DNA of 64,000 bases, taken from positions 4,030,001-4,094,000 of the forward strand of contig NZ_CP109131.1 of assembly GCF_035917995.1 (NCBI RefSeq), written 5' to 3'. The notes beneath the pieces are model-generated. The model was not told the origin of the DNA and did not search any database. It saw only the letters and a list, made by a program, of their open reading frames with translations. Both the position numbers and the translations under genes were made by a program. Shown here piece after piece: positions 54,127 through 61,881 of the stretch. This stretch comes from Streptosporangium sp. NBC_01755. GTDB taxonomy: Bacteria; Actinomycetota; Actinomycetes; Streptosporangiales; Streptosporangiaceae. The first letter of the stretch is position 1, and each line of letters starts with the position of its first letter.

Positions 54127-54624
54127 TCAGCTTGTGGACAACTCGTCGAAGTAGCCTTTCATCAGGGGGTAATAGTCGGTGAAGTCGGGCTTGGGGGAGC
54201 CTTCGCGCGCAGCCACGAGCATGTCCAGGTAGTACTCCCAGCCGGGACCGATCTCTCCGATACCGTCTTCGCTGACAAGGTGCTGCACGAGCCGCAATTC
54301 CGTCGAACCATCCGTTTCTAACAGCGATAGCTCCAACCGCCAGGCCCCGGACTCATCGGTCATCGACAGGGCCAGCCGCCGCGGTGGATCGCATGCGTCG
54401 ATTCGCATTTCGCACCACGGCATCTGCTCTTCGAACACCATCTGCACCTTGACCGTCCGGCCGGAGGCGGCCTCACCCTCCCACGGCCCGAACCAGAGGG
54501 CCGTCCGGTCGGATTCGGTGATACTGGCCCACACATCCTCGGCGGGTGCGCGGAACGTACGACTGAGGACCAGATCGCTTCCGGTGTCGGTGCGAAACAG
54601 CCGGCCAGTAGGTGTGGGGCTCAT
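54127..54624 (-). CDS. SRPBCC (AHSA1-type) protein
   Basis: 165 residues. START-like fold: V-L-S-R-T-F-R-A-P-A-E-D-V-W-A-S-I-T, W-F-G-P-W-E-G and a C-terminal G-P-G-W-E-Y-Y-L-D-M-L helix. Such proteins are typically co-transcribed with an ArsR-type regulator, as here (4-base overlap). Probably binds a hydrophobic ligand. The pair lies between repeat copies 1 and 2. Confidence 0.88.
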   Translation of the reverse strand: MSPTPTGRLFRTDTGSDLVLSRTFRAPAEDVWASITESDRTALWFGPWEGEAASGRTVKVQMVFEEQMPWCEMRIDACDPPRRLALSMTDESGAWRLELSLLETDGSTELRLVQHLVSEDGIGEIGPGWEYYLDMLVAAREGSPKPDFTDYYPLMKGYFDELSTS

Positions 54625-54983
54625 GCGGTGTTCCTCTTTTCCGGGTCTGCCGTGTCGCGCTTCCGGCGCTCACGGCGGGTTCGATAGACCTCTGTCTCGA
54701 GTGCGTCGAGGCGACGTTCCCAACCGGAGGGGCGGATGAACAGGGCAAGCCATTTGGCGAGCTCACCCAGTTGCTCGGCGTCAAGCACGTAGAACCGCTG
54801 TCGACCGACAAGTTCGTCGTGAATCAGCCCGCTCTCTCGGAGGACGCGAAGATGCCGGCTCACGGCAGGCCTGCTGATCGCGAAGCATCCGGCGATCTCT
54901 CCTGCGGTGAGGCGTTCGTTCCGCAGCATCAGCAGGATCTCCCGCCGCACGGGGTCCGCGATCGCGCCCGCCACCTTGTCCAC
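54621..54983 (-). CDS. ArsR-type helix-turn-helix regulator
   Basis: 120 residues from a GTG. Winged helix: A-D-P-V-R-R-E-I-L-L-M-L...L-T-A-G-E-I-A-G-C-F-A-I-S-R-P-A-V-S-R-H-L-R-V-L-R-E-S-G-L. No metal-binding cysteine pair is seen, so a metal sensor is unlikely; this is the subtype that goes with SRPBCC partners. An 8-bp dyad sits just before the start. Confidence 0.92.
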   Translation of the reverse strand: MDKVAGAIADPVRREILLMLRNERLTAGEIAGCFAISRPAVSRHLRVLRESGLIHDELVGRQRFYVLDAEQLGELAKWLALFIRPSGWERRLDALETEVYRTRRERRKRDTADPEKRNTA

Positions 54984-54990
54984 CCATGAA

Positions 54991-55010
54991 GCGTAACCTA
55001 TCGGTTACGC
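54991..55010. promoter_or_regulatory. Probable ArsR operator
   Basis: GCGTAACC (54991-54998) and GGTTACGC (55003-55010) are perfect arms with a 4-base spacer, 8 bases upstream of the regulator's GTG. On the minus strand TAGGTT within it could be the -10. Confidence 0.6.
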
Positions 55011-55265
55011 GTTTGGCGACCCGTTTGCAGGTGTTTTGCGGATACCGCGGCCTCGGTGGCACCGACTGCTCCTGGCGGCATGGCGGGCGGTGACGATGCA
55101 GGAGGAGATCATCTGATCGGGTTCGGCGACCGGCGGCATCGGCTGTTTCTCCCTGGAGACCCAGGTGAAGTCGAGGCCGACCGACTCTCGCAGCCTGACT
55201 TGAGGCGCCGACAGGAAACCCATCGTCACGCCGTCGGCACCTCGTGGGTTACCACAGCGTTGTTG

Positions 55266-55301
55266 GCACCAACGTCAAGCTAGGTGACCCGTCCGAGTGG
55301 T
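55266..55301 (+). repeat. msrA 3'-end repeat, copy 2
   Basis: Identical to 53886-53921 except one base. Weaker similarity continues upstream to GGTTAC at 55248 with the same spacing as in msrA, so it is a decayed gene end, not a short chance repeat. Confidence 0.9.
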
Positions 55302-55371
55302 GCAGCCCTTGGCGGGGCAAGTCCGGTATCCGGCCTGCTCGCCGTACTCCGGCGGGAGAAAGTGAGGAGGT

Positions 55372-55406
55372 TGACTTGATGACACAATGATGATGTCATC
55401 AAGTCA
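55372..55406. promoter_or_regulatory. Perfect 13-bp inverted repeat ending on the fic start codon
   Basis: TGACTTGATGACA (55372-55384) and TGTCATCAAGTCA (55394-55406) are exact reverse complements with a 9-base spacer. The left arm overlaps a -35-like TTGACT (55371), and TGTCAT (55394), 17 bases later, lies in -10 position 6 bases before the ATG. A repressor bound here would cover the whole promoter. Confidence 0.85.
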
Positions 55407-56554
55407 TGTTGTACCGTACGCCGAAGCTGGACGAAGCCGACCGCCGGGCACTCGAAGAGATCGAGCGGATGCGGTACGACCTGCGCATGCATGTTCGGCC
55501 GCAGACTCGCTGGACCAAGCAGTTGCGTAGAAGTCTCACTGCCAGGGCCATCGTCGGTTCCAACACGATCGAGGGTTACGCGGCCTCCGTTGATGATGTC
55601 GAGGCACTCATGGCTGGGGAGGAACCTCTGGAGTCCAGCGAGAGCACTCGCAGGGAACTGGAGGGCTACCAGCGGGCCATGACCTACATTCAGGGTCTGT
55701 CCGACGCCGGCGATGAGTTCGCTTATGATCTGGGCCTGCTGAACGGCCTCCACTTCATGATCCAGGAACATCACCCGGACAAGCGCCCCGGCCGACTCCG
55801 TCAAGGCCAGGTCTACGTCACCAGCCCTGATGATCCTGCCGTGGCCGCCTACACCGGACCGGATCCCGAGTCGGTCCCGGCTCTCATGGGTGAACTGGTC
55901 GCGTGGCTCAACGAAGGAGACCTCGATGCTCCAGTGCATGTCCGTGCCTCGATGGCGCATCTGAACCTGGTGAAGATCCACCCCTGGGCCGATGGCAACG
56001 GCCGCATGTCACGAGCGCTGTCCACCCTGGTGTTCGCACGAGAGGCACTGATGCCCGCGGAGTTCTCCTCGATCGAGGAATGGCTCGGCAGGGGGCAGAA
56101 CACCTACGCCTACTACCAGGTTTTGGGCGGGGTGGGCGGCCCTGAGTGGAGTCCCGGACGGGACACTCATCCATGGATCAAGTTCTGTCTGCGGGCTCAC
56201 CATATTCAGGCTCAGCAGGCGAAGCGCCGTGTCGATCTGCTGAGCCGTGCGTGGATGGAGTTGTCGGCCGCTACGGCCGCTGCGGGACTCGATGAACGAA
56301 CCGTTTTCGCGCTTCTGCCCGCTTTTTGGGGTTCGCGTGTCCGGCGTACTGTTTATCAGCAGGACGCGGAGTTGAGCACCCAGCAGGCTATAAGGGACAT
56401 CCGAGAACTTTGTCGGTTAGGGTGGCTGGCTCCTCAGGGACAGGCGAGGGGACGCTACTACGTAGCAGGTCCGGTTATGCAACCGGTCCTTTCCTCGGTA
56501 CAGCAATCCACACAGCCCTACATAGATCCATATCGCGATCGCGAGGCGTCCTGA
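55406..56554 (+). CDS. Fic family protein with C-terminal DNA-binding-like domain
   Basis: 382 residues. The Fic motif H-P-W-A-D-G-N-G-R-M-S-R is at about 192-203, with catalytic His and phosphate-anchoring N-G-R. An N-terminal inhibitory motif S-N-T-I-E-G (about 50-55) marks the self-inhibited class. The C-terminal ~110 residues look like a winged helix (S-T-Q-Q-A-I-R-D-I-R-E-L-C-R-L-G-W-L). It probably transfers AMP (or another nucleotide) to a protein. Base composition is less GC-rich than the core genes, and it lies between msrA-end copies, which suggests acquisition. Confidence 0.9.
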   Translation: MLYRTPKLDEADRRALEEIERMRYDLRMHVRPQTRWTKQLRRSLTARAIVGSNTIEGYAASVDDVEALMAGEEPLESSESTRRELEGYQRAMTYIQGLSDAGDEFAYDLGLLNGLHFMIQEHHPDKRPGRLRQGQVYVTSPDDPAVAAYTGPDPESVPALMGELVAWLNEGDLDAPVHVRASMAHLNLVKIHPWADGNGRMSRALSTLVFAREALMPAEFSSIEEWLGRGQNTYAYYQVLGGVGGPEWSPGRDTHPWIKFCLRAHHIQAQQAKRRVDLLSRAWMELSAATAAAGLDERTVFALLPAFWGSRVRRTVYQQDAELSTQQAIRDIRELCRLGWLAPQGQARGRYYVAGPVMQPVLSSVQQSTQPYIDPYRDREAS

Positions 56555-56634
56555 CCTGACACCGGATGGAGTCCACGGCCTCCCGTTCGACGAACTCCGA
56601 GATTGTCGACCCCAACGGCTACTGCGGGATCGGT

Positions 56635-56663
56635 GGCACCAACGTCAAGCCAGGTGACCCGTC
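56635..56663 (+). repeat. msrA 3'-end repeat, copy 3
   Basis: 29 bases match copies 1 and 2 with two differences. The similarity extends upstream to about 56611: translated in frame it reads [17 protein letters not shown], like the MsrA C-terminus but with several silent changes, suggesting origin from a different msrA allele. Confidence 0.85.
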
Positions 56664-56743
56664 TTGCCGAAAGATCAAAGCTTGACTCCCGATTTTGGGT
56701 CTGAAACAGGGAGTAGCATGAAAGGGGAAGGAGAACCATCCTC

Positions 56744-57346
56744 ATGGCTGATGTCAGACCCCGGAAGTCTTCGACGGGAGCGGCTAAGAAGCGAAAGCAT
56801 CGGACGCTCCCGCCGCAAGGTGATCGCGAGACGGGTGGCACGGCGCAGGCTCCTCGTAGGAAAGAGATCGAGGAGCGGGCGGCGCTGGTCTTGTTCGAGC
56901 AGGCACAACGGCTGGACGGGGTGGCTGCCAGCACTCATGAGACCGGCACCCGTGACACGGTCCGGGAGGTCGTCCAGGATCTGCTCGCTCACGCCGAGCC
57001 GGTGCGGGCGACGATCGCGTCGAAGATTCTCGGTGTTGACGAGAAGACGGTTCGCTCGTGGGCCAAGGAGGGGCTGCTCGTCCCGGTCAGGGGGAGACCC
57101 CGCCTGATGCTTGAAGCCGAGCGTCTGTATACCGTGGCAACCCTCGTCCAGGATCTACGCCGGGCCGGCCGCACCCGGAATCTGGTCGAGGCGGTCTGGC
57201 AGCGCCTGCAGGACCGGGAGCTTCTGGAGAACGATCAGCTGACCGACGGTCTTCGGCAGATGGAACAGGGCGAGGGCCGTCCGTGGCGGGAGATCAGAGC
57301 AGAGTGGAGTTCCAAGAATTCGGAGCTGACTGCCGGTGAAGACTGA
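56744..57346 (+). CDS. Putative antitoxin-like HTH protein (first gene of a pair)
   Basis: 200 residues. A basic N-terminus (K-K-R-K-H-R) is followed by helices and a helix-turn-helix of MerR/excisionase style (A-S-K-I-L-G-V-D-E-K-T-V-R-S-W-A-K-E-G-L-L-V-P-V, about 92-115) and a C-terminal helical region. The gene overlaps the next by 11 bases. A DNA-binding first partner plus small second partner fits a type II toxin-antitoxin operon. No family recognised. Confidence 0.6.
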   Translation: MADVRPRKSSTGAAKKRKHRTLPPQGDRETGGTAQAPRRKEIEERAALVLFEQAQRLDGVAASTHETGTRDTVREVVQDLLAHAEPVRATIASKILGVDEKTVRSWAKEGLLVPVRGRPRLMLEAERLYTVATLVQDLRRAGRTRNLVEAVWQRLQDRELLENDQLTDGLRQMEQGEGRPWREIRAEWSSKNSELTAGED

Positions 57347-57785
57347 GGTCTACCTCTCGGTTCTCGCGGAGAAGCACGCTGAGACCTTGCGCGGGGTGGA
57401 TCTCAGGTCATTCGTCGCCTTTGTCCGTGATCTGGAAGCGCGGGGTTGCGCGGCCCTTGGATATCGGCTCACGGGGGAACTCCCGGTGAGTCGGCTGTGC
57501 GTCAAGCATTTGAGAGGCGCCATGCGCGTCGTGGTCGCCTTCAAAGAGCCGGGTCATGCATGGGTCCTGATGCTGGGACCTCATGATGAGCGCAACCGGA
57601 CGCGCGATGTCTATACCTCGCTGTGGGAAGTATGCGGGCTGGATGCGCCGCCGATGGGTGAACGCACCAAGCCCGCCTGTTGTGACGACGGTGGTGCGGA
57701 CCCGAACCTGCCGGAAATAGATGATCTGGTGACTCGTTGTCGTGATCTCGCCAAGCCGCCTCGTCGGCGTAAGCGCCCAAGCTGA
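57336..57785 (+). CDS. Putative RelE-like toxin partner
   Basis: 149 residues from a GTG. The central part R-V-V-V-A-F-K-E-P-G-H-A-W-V-L-M-L-G-P-H and the following D-V-Y-T-S-L-W-E-V-C-G-L recall the strand-strand-helix order of RelE-type toxins; a basic tail (P-P-R-R-R-K-R-P) ends it. Assignment is tentative and rests on the pairing as much as on sequence. Confidence 0.5.
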   Translation: MKTEVYLSVLAEKHAETLRGVDLRSFVAFVRDLEARGCAALGYRLTGELPVSRLCVKHLRGAMRVVVAFKEPGHAWVLMLGPHDERNRTRDVYTSLWEVCGLDAPPMGERTKPACCDDGGADPNLPEIDDLVTRCRDLAKPPRRRKRPS

Positions 57786-58331
57786 CGACCTCCGGACTGA
57801 ACGGTCATTGCACACCGACTGGCACAGGCGTGGCCTGCCCGGTCGGCCTGATGTTCAGGGCAGCGGTCTCACCGCCATCCTGGCCCAGGATCCCTCGGCA
57901 GCCTCGGTGTCGATCGTGGGTCGGAGCAGTTCCCGCAATAATATCACTAAAGGTTTAAAACCATCTATATAGCTATAAAAGGGGTGTGGCGAGGAGATAG
58001 GAGAGCCTCCTTTAAGGTGTCCTGCGCCGTGCACGGTGACGTCGGTCGTGTGCTGATCACCGCAAGGAGACCCCTGTGCCCCCAGAGCGACCTGACTGCC
58101 CTCTCACCCACCCCTGACCGTTTTCAGGAGGGTAATCGTCGTCGAGGCCGGCCTCGGCCGGCAGCAACGTGCCCGAGCAGATGGATCCGATACGACAGTG
58201 CTCGCGAGGGTTCTAAAAGATCTTGAAAAAGATTTGGCCGCGTTGTCGAATCGGTGCGACCTCGTTCGAAGCGTAGTCACAGGGCCGAGAGAAACCCGAG
58301 ATCCGGCCCGGGACCCGTGAGGAGAACGGCC
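57786..58331. other. Intergenic region with an AT-rich patch
   Basis: 546 bases with no supported gene. At 57936-57980 only 10 of 45 bases are G or C, in sharp contrast to the surroundings; it contains GGTTTTAAAACC-like and TATAGCTATA dyads. AGGAG/CTCCT arms follow near 58000. It could be a promoter cluster or a junction of acquired DNA. No matching small gene seen. Confidence 0.55.
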
Positions 58332-59024
58332 ATGACCCAGCAGATGACGAGGACCGCGCACCCGGTGACCTGCGACCCGCGTACCAGCGTCACCAGGTCG
58401 TTGCTGGGCTACGGCATCCTCGCCGGTCCGCTGTACGTCGGGGTATCCCTGGCCCAGGCGCTGACCCGGGAGGGTTTCGACCCCTTCCGCCACGCGTGGA
58501 GCCTGCTGGCCAACGGCGACCTCGGCTGGATCCAGATCACCGACTTCGTCGTCGCCGGGCTGATGGTCGTCGCCTGCGCGGTCGGCCTGGGCCGGGCCCT
58601 GGCCGGCGGGCGCGGCGCGACCTGGGCTCCCCGGCTCGTCGGAATGTACGGGGTGAGCCTGATCGGCGCGGGGATCTTCCGGGCGGATCCGGCATTGGGC
58701 TTCCCGGTGGGGACGCCGGACGGGCCCGGGGCGGTGAGCCTGTCCGGGACCCTCCACTTCGTCTGCGGCGCGGTGGGTTTCCTGTGCGTGATCGTGGCCT
58801 GCTTCGTCATCGGCCGCCGGTTCGCCGCCGAGGGACGCACGGGCTGGGCGCTTTACTCCCGGCTCACCGGCGGGCTGTTCCTCGCGGCCTTCGCCGCCAT
58901 CGCGACCGGCGCGGGTGCCTCGTGGGCCAACCTGGCCTTCGTCTCCGGGGTCGTGATCATCTGGGCCTGGCTCTCTACCCTGTCCCTGCACCTGTACCGG
59001 CACACCGCCCCTCGGCACGCCTGA
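58332..59024 (+). CDS. DUF998 membrane protein
   Basis: 230 residues from ATG 58332 (GGAGA upstream). About six membrane helices; S-L-L-G-Y-G-I-L-A-G-P-L-Y-V, P-F-R-H-A-W-S-L-L-A-N-G-D-L-G-W-I-Q and G-I-F-R-A-D-P-A-L-G-F-P fit DUF998. It is probably co-transcribed with the DGPF gene 56 bases later and may be under the nearby ECF sigma factor. Confidence 0.88.
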   Translation: MTQQMTRTAHPVTCDPRTSVTRSLLGYGILAGPLYVGVSLAQALTREGFDPFRHAWSLLANGDLGWIQITDFVVAGLMVVACAVGLGRALAGGRGATWAPRLVGMYGVSLIGAGIFRADPALGFPVGTPDGPGAVSLSGTLHFVCGAVGFLCVIVACFVIGRRFAAEGRTGWALYSRLTGGLFLAAFAAIATGAGASWANLAFVSGVVIIWAWLSTLSLHLYRHTAPRHA

Positions 59025-59080
59025 GCGCGCCCGCTCCCCGCGTCACACCGTCAAGAAAACAAGATCAAAGGAGATGTCCA

Positions 59081-59455
59081 ATGCGATACATGATCGTTCT
59101 TAGGGTCACCAACCAGCCCACCACCCCGCCCCCCGCCGAGTTGATGGAGGCCATCGCCAAGCTCGGAGGTGAGGCCGCCGGGGCCGGGGTCCTGCTCGAC
59201 ACCGCCGGACTGGCCCCGAGCGCGGAGGGCGCGCGGGTCGAGCTCACCGGGGGCAGGCTGAGCGTCACCGACGGCCCGTTCGCCGAGGCGAAAGAGCTGA
59301 TCAGCTACGCGCTCTACCAGGTCCGCTCCAAGGAGGAGGCCGTCGAGTGGACCTCCCGCTTCCTGAGGATCCACCGGGATCACTGGGAGGGCTGGGAGGG
59401 CGAGGCCGACGTGCTGCGTGTCTTCGGCCCCGAGGACTTCGCCGCCCCCGCCTGA
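59081..59455 (+). CDS. DGPF/YCII domain protein
   Basis: 124 residues; AAAGGAGA before the ATG. M-R-Y-M-I-V-L-R at the start and T-D-G-P-F-A-E-A-K-E-L-I-S (about 67-79) are the YCII/DGPF signature. DGPF proteins are the conserved genomic partners of ECF42-type sigma factors; one is encoded 740 bases downstream. Confidence 0.93.
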   Translation: MRYMIVLRVTNQPTTPPPAELMEAIAKLGGEAAGAGVLLDTAGLAPSAEGARVELTGGRLSVTDGPFAEAKELISYALYQVRSKEEAVEWTSRFLRIHRDHWEGWEGEADVLRVFGPEDFAAPA

Positions 59456-59475
59456 TCCCACCACGGTGTGCGATT

Positions 59476-59500
59476 CCCCGGCCAGGAACCCTGACCGGGG
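59476..59500 (+). terminator. Hairpin after the DGPF gene
   Basis: CCCCGGCCAGG and CCTGACCGGGG form an 11-bp stem with one mismatch and a 3-base loop, 20 bases after the stop. Confidence 0.6.
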
Positions 59501-59800
59501 GGCACGTGCGTTTCCCGGCACCTTCGCGTCCGGACGTACGACACGTAGCGGCCCACGTCAGCCCATAGTCGGGCACACGGGCGCACGGGCGGGAAAGTGT
59601 ACGCCGGGAGTCGTTCGCGAGATCCTCGGCACCAACGGCGAGTCAGGTCGAGTGTCCCCCGAGAAGGAGCGCACGGCTTCCCGCGTGGACGGCCGTGACC
59701 TTTCTTCGGGACCGTGGGGTGCGGTTGATATCGTCTTCCAAGATCGGAGAGGTGGACGACGGGGTTTGGCGAGTCGATTGTTCCCAGCGGATCGGAGCAG

Positions 59801-60069
59801 GTCCTCGGTTCGGAGGAACTCTTCTTCTCCACGACAGACCGGCGCGGGTTGATCCGCAGCGGGAACTCGGTCTCTGTCCGGACCTCCAGGTTCTCCCTGG
59901 AGGAGCTCACCGGGCATCGCACAACATCGTGCGCCACCCCGATATGCCGGCCGGGATCTTCCGGCTGCTGTGGGACCGCATGCTCACCGGGCGCCCGGCG
60001 GGAGCCTACGTGCGGAACCTGGCCAAGGACGGCAGTCACTACTACTGCGCCCTGGCCGACCCTCCGTAG
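59801..60069 (+). pseudogene. PAS-domain protein remnant, frameshifted
   Basis: One frame reads E-E-L-F-F-S-T-T-D-R-R-G-L-I-R-S-G-N-S-V ... F-S-L-E-E-L-T-G-H; near 59920 the similarity jumps to another frame: H-N-I-V-R-H-P-D-M-P-A-G-I-F-R-L-L-W-D...G-A-Y-V-R-N-L-A-K-D-G-S-H-Y, the Aer-type PAS pattern. A one- or two-base loss at the E-L-T-G / H-N-I junction and a stop at 60067-60069 break it. The gene is also truncated at both ends. Confidence 0.8.
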
Positions 60070-60197
60070 TGCTTCGGAAAGGTCGCGACGATGTACAACG
60101 AGCCCGCTGTGGGCACAGGCTTGAAGAGGCCGGCAGGGCTCGGCGGACGGGATCGAGAGGTGTCGCGGGTGCGGGCGGGGTGGTTGGATCGGGAGAT

Positions 60198-61457
60198 ATG
60201 GCGGTTGGTGATCCTCATCGGGTGGTCGAGGCGGTCTGGCGGATCGAGTCCGCACGGGTGATCGCGGGGCTTGCCCGGATGGTGCACGATGTCGGCCTGG
60301 CCGAGGAACTCGCGCAGGATGCCCTGGTCCTCGCGCTGGAGCAGTGGCCGAAATCTGGCGTACCGGATAATCCCGGAGGCTGGCTCATGCTGACCGCCAA
60401 GCACCGGGCGATCGACATGCTCCGTCGCAGGACCCGCTACGAGCACAAGCTCGCAGAGGTCGGCCGGGACATGGAGATCCGTCAGGAGTCGGCCGAGGCC
60501 GAGCTGGACGACGCCCTTGACGACCACATCGGCGACGACGTGCTGCGTCTGCTCTTCACCGCCTGCCATCCGGTGCTGTCCACCGAGGGACGTCTGGCGC
60601 TCACCCTGCGTCTGCTCGGCGGCCTGACCACCGAGGAGATCGCGCGCGCCTTCCTGGTGCCGGAACCGACGGTCGGGCAGAGGATCTTCCGGGCCAAGCG
60701 CACCCTTGCCGAGAAGCGGGTGCACATCGAGATGCCCGCCCCGGCCGAGCTGGGCGAGCGCCTCGCATCGGTGCTGGAGGTCATCTATCTCATCTTCAAC
60801 GAGGGCTACTCGGCGACCGCCGGTGACGACTGGATGCGGCCCTCACTCTGCGAGGAGGCGCTGCGCCTGGGCCGGATCCTGGTGGGCCTGATGCCGGAGG
60901 AGCCCGAGGCGCACGGCCTCGTCGCACTGATGGAGATCCAGGCGTCACGCATCCGCGCCAGGACGGGGCCGGACGGCGAGCCCGTCCTGCTGCCGGACCA
61001 GGATCGGGGGCTGTGGGATCGGCTGCTCGTCCGCCGGGGACTGGAGGCGCTCGAACGCGCCGAGGGGCTCGGCACGCTCGGCCCCTACGGCCTTCAGGCC
61101 GCGATCGCCGCCTGCCACGCCCGCGCGCGCTCCACCGATGACACCGACTGGGAACGGATGGCCGCCCTCTACCTGGTACTCGCCCACCTCGCCCCCTCAC
61201 CCGTCGTGGAGTTGAACCGCGCGGTCGCGGTGAGCAGGGCGTACGGTCCGGCGCGGGGCCTGGAGATCGTGGAAGGGCTGGTGACGGAGCGAGCGCTGAA
61301 GGGCTATCCGCAACTGCCCGCCGTACGGGGTGATCTGCTCGTGAGACTGGGCCGTCTCGACGAGGCACGGGAGGAGTTCGAACGGGCCGCCGAACTCACC
61401 CGTAACGAGCGCGAGCGGACCCTCTTTCTCACCCGTGCGGCAGCCGCCCGCGGGTAG
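60198..61457 (+). CDS. ECF42-like RNA polymerase sigma factor with C-terminal TPR-like extension
   Basis: 419 residues; GGGAG before the ATG. Sigma region 2 (V-G-L-A-E-E-L-A-Q-D-A-L-V-L-A-L-E-Q-W; D-M-L-R-R-R) and region 4 (L-G-G-L-T-T-E-E-I-A-R-A-F-L-V-P-E-P-T-V-G-Q-R-I-F-R-A-K) are followed by a ~230-residue extension (F-N-E-G-Y-S-A...L-L-P-D-Q-D-R-G-L-W-D...H-A-R-A) typical of the group with DUF6596. Such factors lack a classic anti-sigma and pair with DGPF proteins. Here the pair is split by a PAS remnant. Confidence 0.92.
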   Translation: MAVGDPHRVVEAVWRIESARVIAGLARMVHDVGLAEELAQDALVLALEQWPKSGVPDNPGGWLMLTAKHRAIDMLRRRTRYEHKLAEVGRDMEIRQESAEAELDDALDDHIGDDVLRLLFTACHPVLSTEGRLALTLRLLGGLTTEEIARAFLVPEPTVGQRIFRAKRTLAEKRVHIEMPAPAELGERLASVLEVIYLIFNEGYSATAGDDWMRPSLCEEALRLGRILVGLMPEEPEAHGLVALMEIQASRIRARTGPDGEPVLLPDQDRGLWDRLLVRRGLEALERAEGLGTLGPYGLQAAIAACHARARSTDDTDWERMAALYLVLAHLAPSPVVELNRAVAVSRAYGPARGLEIVEGLVTERALKGYPQLPAVRGDLLVRLGRLDEAREEFERAAELTRNERERTLFLTRAAAARG

Positions 61458-61881
61458 GCGAACGCCGGCCACCATGCGGCGCCGCCGTCGAACCGGCTGA
61501 CCACTCCTGGCTTGACGGCTCTGGTGCCGATCGTGGAGAAACGGCAGGGTGGAAAGGCCGATGTGGCGTTCCCCTGCTTTCTACCCCCGAGTATGGAGAA
61601 AGTGACAGGATCTCCGGCTTCTGGAAGATTTCTTCGTGCGGATATCCAGAGATTTCGAATCCGGAGAGGATTCTCCGGTGCCCCCGGTCGCCAACGCGTC
61701 GGCGAGGTCGGGAGGGTTCGGTGAGCCCGAGGGGAGAAAACCTTCGGTGAAGGACATCGCCGTGCTGATGCCGGACGAGGCTCCAGGTCCACCTGGAGCC
61801 ACTGGGAGTCACCGGCCGCGCTGGACCAGCGCCTGCCGGTGTTACCGGCAGGCCCCCTCACCTGCCGGTGAATCGGGACGT
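61458..61881. other. Intergenic region with three hairpins between convergent genes
   Basis: 424 bases. Perfect dyads: CCGGAGA/TCTCCGG (61661-61678), GGCTCCAGGT/ACCTGGAGCC (61779-61800, 2-base spacer), and GCCTGCCGGT/ACCGGCAGGC (61831-61853, 3-base loop). No gene supported. Confidence 0.65.
61831..61853. terminator. Strong hairpin before the FAD-oxidase stop
   Basis: 10-bp perfect stem with loop GTT, followed by a C-run and a second small dyad TCACC/GGTGA. It lies 29 bases from the oxidase stop and can serve both convergent genes. Confidence 0.7.

Larger units (their letters stand above)
54984..55405. other. Intergenic region holding a dyad and msrA-end copy 2
   Basis: 422 bases. Besides the ArsR dyad, the copy-2 repeat and the Fic promoter (separate entries) I see no supported gene. 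Weak frames on both strands have no recognisable domain. Confidence 0.6.
59456..60197. other. Intergenic region with a broken PAS gene
   Basis: 742 bases between the DGPF gene and the sigma gene. It holds the terminator and, from about 59801, PAS-domain remnants described below. The rest shows no supported gene. Confidence 0.6.

Noticed and set aside
55005-55229. 74-codon minus-strand frame in the gap before the ArsR gene
   Set aside because: No recognisable domain or ribosome site; overlaps the operator region.
59628-59648. Possible fourth, degenerate copy of the msrA-end repeat
   Set aside because: GGCACCAACG matches, then about 8 of 11 bases, but similarity ends quickly; too weak to count, though it would extend the cassette zone by 3 kb.
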